A stretch of 64,000 bases of DNA. Source: Enoplosus armatus. Lineage: Eukaryota; Chordata; Actinopteri; Centrarchiformes; Enoplosidae. Both the position numbers and the translations under genes were made by a program. Positions 60,972-64,000 of the stretch are shown here, in pieces; positions within the stretch are counted from its first letter, which is position 1, and every line of letters starts with the position of its first letter. The stretch lies in the NCBI RefSeq assembly GCF_043641665.1, contig NC_092192.1, forward strand, positions 1,858,001-1,922,000, in the 5' to 3' direction. The notes beneath the pieces were generated by a model that saw only the letters and a list, made by a program, of their open reading frames with translations, was not told where the DNA came from and made no database searches.

Positions 60972-63805
60972 ATTCTCTGCTGTGCAGAGCTCGGTGCTTC
61001 CAGGGAGTGACAACGTCACTAGACGTCACATATGGACTGTAGCTACACACTCTGAGTGGGATACAGTTACATTACGTTAGTTTGTCAAACATATCATCTG
61101 CACAGCTAACTATTGTTTGTTTTTATGATATCTTTCTTGCTTGGTTGTAAAACATTTCGTCATTATTAGCCCACAGCACATTTAGTGACCCTCCATGATG
61201 AGAACCGTTCTCAACCTTTTTAATGATCTTATTGTTCAGTTTGACTGTGGCTTGTAAGGTGGTTTGAACTTATTAAACTCCAGAATCTTCCACTAGCTTC
61301 ATATTGATTGAGACGATCCAACGAGTTAGGAGCTGTCCAGAGGACAGCAGGGTTTTAGTGCAGCTTGTCCCCGTCTGACATACTGCTGCCCCGTTTTAGG
61401 GTTGTTGTACTTCATTTTTACCTTTTCTATTTTGGTTTGGAGGCTGCACACAGTAAAGTGGGAGGGCACCGTCTCAGGTCACACACACATATGCACGCAC
61501 ACGCCCATACAGCCAAATAAATCAAGCAGACACAACCTCATGGGAGCACAAATATGCCTATATACACACTCAGACACACACTGATGGCTTTCTTGGAGAT
61601 TCACTGTGGCTGTAAAAGGATCTTGTAAAAGAGTGGTGGGGGCCTCCCACTTCAGCTCTATAGGGTTCATTAACTGACACACACACACACACACACACAG
61701 ATGCACAAGCAGACATAAAGTGACCCCTGCAAGGAATTCATTCATTTTTATTCCCCCTCTCACCTCATGGCTGTTTATTTGTTTTCCGACCCATTAGGTT
61801 AGCAGCTTTCAGAACTCTATCCTTTTTTTAGGGTCTCTCTCAGCTTTACACACTGTAGTACTGACTGAGGAAGAGATGGTCCTCTAGAAATGGCTGTAAA
61901 AATAAGACAGTGAAGCACTGCCTGAAGACAGCTTTCACTGTTACTTATGGATGTGGCCAGAAGCCCCGTAACACTAATGTCACAGCAATTTTACTGTTTA
62001 ACCTCTTCCACGCCAACCGCAGTTTTAAGGTAAATTAAAATGACACCCGAAAGAAAAGTCCTGTAGCTCCTGAACCATCTGATTATAACCAAACAAGTTT
62101 ATTAGCTTCTCCGATGGTGAGATCCAGGTGACTCAGAGGCAGTGAATGAAGTGGACCATGCTCCAACATGTTTGTTCACAGGGATTTTTAGATTGTGGTC
62201 TCTGTGGAGAAAAATACTTTAGTCATCTTTGATATTTTAATAAAAAAAAAAAAAACATTTTAAACATTTGACAAAGTTGACTAGACCTCTGCAGACAAAG
62301 TCAGCCAAGCATTAGCAATTCCCTGAAGCTTCATTGGCTCCAAAAGTGTTGCCAACACAATGCTTCTTTGCAAATTCTTTTACAAACCACTCTGGAGCAG
62401 CCCTGGCATTGTTGCTGTGAGCTGCTAGCTTCAAACTACAAACCCTGTGTTGTGTTTAGCACCTTTGGCTAGCATCCCCTGTACAGGGGGCTTGTGTCTC
62501 CACATTTAGGAGATCAAAATAATAAACATTATTATTCGATCAGAACTTTTTTAAAGATCAGCTGTTGTTCAGTCTTTACAAAGAGGCGCTGGAGCTGAGA
62601 AGCAACAGGAAGAGCTTATTTTGCTTTGTGTCATTTACTGTATTATGTGTTTTGATTGCACAGCGCTGTCATTCATCTTTGCATTGTCTCTAATTGAACC
62701 GTATCTATATCTGACACTATAATTTCCACTACAATGATGTGATTGTCTGTGGCTACATATGATGGTGTTTTCTTGGTTCTCTTTGATGTTGAAGAAGGTC
62801 CCAGACTGAAAGCTTGCCTCAATAAGCGACTTGCAGTATGCAGATGCTTTTCCTTGTATTTTAAAAAGAAATTGGCCGTTTTTCCTTACTGAACCTCAGA
62901 TGGACGTGAGTTAAACAGCATAACATGTGACTGGGTTTGTTGTGTGGAACTGCTGCTAGAACTACTGTGTGCAGGACGAGTGCAGCACCATCACAGGTCA
63001 TGAGGTTAAAGACTCTGTTCATGTGTAATTTCTGCCTTAGTACTCCGCTCTTGTTCAATCACGTGTATAACAACAGCCAAACCAAATAATCACACTAACC
63101 ATTACTCTTTACCTTCCTCCCTGCTATTTCTACCTCCTACATCCCACATTTTCCTCATTCTTCCCTTTATTTTGTAACATCAAAGAGGGGGACATGCTAA
63201 AACAGTGATTTGTATCATTTTAATGACTCTTTATCGCACTATTTATGTGCACAACGAGCCAGAAGAGAGAGAATAACAGAGGAATAAGCTAAAAAAAAAG
63301 CTATAATAGCATCTTTCAAATTATTCTGATGGCAGAGAGACCTGAAGAGACTGATGTGTCTGATGTTGGATTCACAATGAGAAAATCAGATATGAGAGTG
63401 TATGGGTTTGTTTGTTTTTGTTGTGCATGTGCAATAAAAAATACAGCATTGTAGGAAGTTACTTTTTTTAATTATTAAGGACAGTACACATATACATTGA
63501 CATCATTATGATGATAAATATTACAGATACATATTACAATCACATTTTTTTAATAATAATATATTTGTAAAAAAGCACAGAAGGAACAAAACACATATTG
63601 CAGGAGAATTGCTGTTTGTCCAACCACCAGATTTTTACTTTCTAGCAAAAGTCACGTTGGTTGTTAATACTGATAATTACATGGTTGTGCTTTGGCCACC
63701 TCTATAAGATACAATGCTGTGACTCGCAGTTTGTTCCTGTTACATATGTAGAAACATAGCTCCACTTTACAGGGAAAGGATGTTGCAGGTGAGCATTATC
63801 CAGGC
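60972..63805. other. Non-coding stretch with simple repeats
   Basis: No supported gene. It contains an (AC)n run at 61677-61699, an A14 run at 62242-62255 and a perfect 14-bp palindrome, CCCCTGTACAGGGG, at 62476-62489. Confidence 0.5.
61677..61699 (+). repeat. (AC)11 microsatellite
   Basis: A 23-bp AC run. Confidence 0.95.
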
Positions 63806-64000
63806 AGCACTTACCAAAAGTATTCACTCACCCATCCAAATAATTGAAATCAGGTGTTCCAATCACTTCCATGGCCACAGGTGTATGAAATCATGCACCA
63901 AGGCATGCAGACTGTTTCTACAAACATTAGTGAAAGAATGGGTCGCTCTCAGGAGCTCAGTGATGTCCAGCGTGGTACTGTGATAGGATGCCACCTGTGC
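63806..64000 (+). mobile_element. Tc1-like element, left end, cut by the window edge
   Basis: ACCAAAAGTATTCACTCACC (from 63813) is the terminal-repeat phrase of a common fish Tc1-like family. It is followed by the family's leader (AATCAGGTGTTCCAATCACT, CCATGGCCACAGGTGTATGA, AGGCATGCAGACTG) and the transposase start at 63938. The outermost bases look slightly shortened compared with intact copies. Only the first 195 bp are inside the window, so whether the copy is complete cannot be judged. Confidence 0.8.
63938..64000 (+). CDS. Tc1-like transposase, N-terminal 21 codons
   Basis: The frame opens at ATG 63938 (MGRSQELSDVQRGTVIGCHL…) and is still open at the last base. This is the well-known N-terminus of fish Tc1-family transposases, at the start of the first helix-turn-helix DNA-binding region. 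In full copies the protein has about 340 residues and a DD34E catalytic triad. No stop codon or frameshift is visible in this short piece. Most fish copies are broken further on, so I do not assume it is active. Confidence 0.75.
   Translation, partial: MGRSQELSDVQRGTVIGCHLC

Noticed and set aside
1..64000. CRISPR arrays, bacterial operons, phage or plasmid features
   Set aside because: None seen. Repeat content, microsatellites and transposon families are those of a vertebrate genome.

Overview
This window looks like non-coding, AT-leaning DNA from a teleost fish, probably a percomorph. The evidence is the repeats. There are remnants of at least three Tc1/mariner elements of the kind common in fish, an internally deleted IS630-like element, a hAT element related to the GTF2IRD2/ZBED group, short teleost interspersed repeats, and many (CA)n/(GT)n and (GACA)n microsatellites. 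I found no host protein-coding gene, rRNA, tRNA or CRISPR array that I can support. The open frames present are short, lack recognisable domains, and mostly overlap low-complexity or repeat DNA. The window is best read as intergenic or long-intron sequence.

Layout. Positions 1-9,700 are mostly unique DNA with one long purine-rich tract (3,735-4,035) and one good-looking TATA promoter candidate (5,799-5,865). Positions 9,930-10,340 look like an interspersed repeat with a short palindrome. Positions 13,499-13,560 have a CCAAT/ETS/YY1-like cluster followed by a start codon in strong context and a splice-donor-like GT. Positions 17,660-19,860 hold a SINE-like patch, a GC-rich block with a perfect inverted repeat, a minus-strand Tc1 remnant and, directly beside it, an internally deleted IS630-like element. 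Positions 20,060-20,420 form a candidate conserved regulatory block with MEF2- and homeodomain-type sites. Positions 20,420-39,860 are mostly featureless apart from simple repeats. A retroposon-like fragment lies at 39,858.

The clearest structure is at 42,145-43,090. A plus-strand Tc1-like fragment is split by a 786-bp hAT element. The hAT element has recognisable terminal inverted repeats and an 8-bp target duplication, and the two duplicated copies each differ by one base from the sequence expected in Tc1 relatives. Other notable items are a small MITE-like element (44,980-45,174), a teleost repeat (54,060-54,240), a degenerate tandem array with a unit of about 95-126 bp interrupted by a dispersed-repeat segment (56,253-57,275), a one-armed hAT-type MITE (58,629-58,832), and a Tc1-like element whose transposase start is open to the right edge (63,806-64,000).

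The transposon genes do not work together, and all but the edge copy are visibly broken. I see no convincing new multi-gene system. Family names come from remembered similarity to known teleost repeats and were not checked by search.
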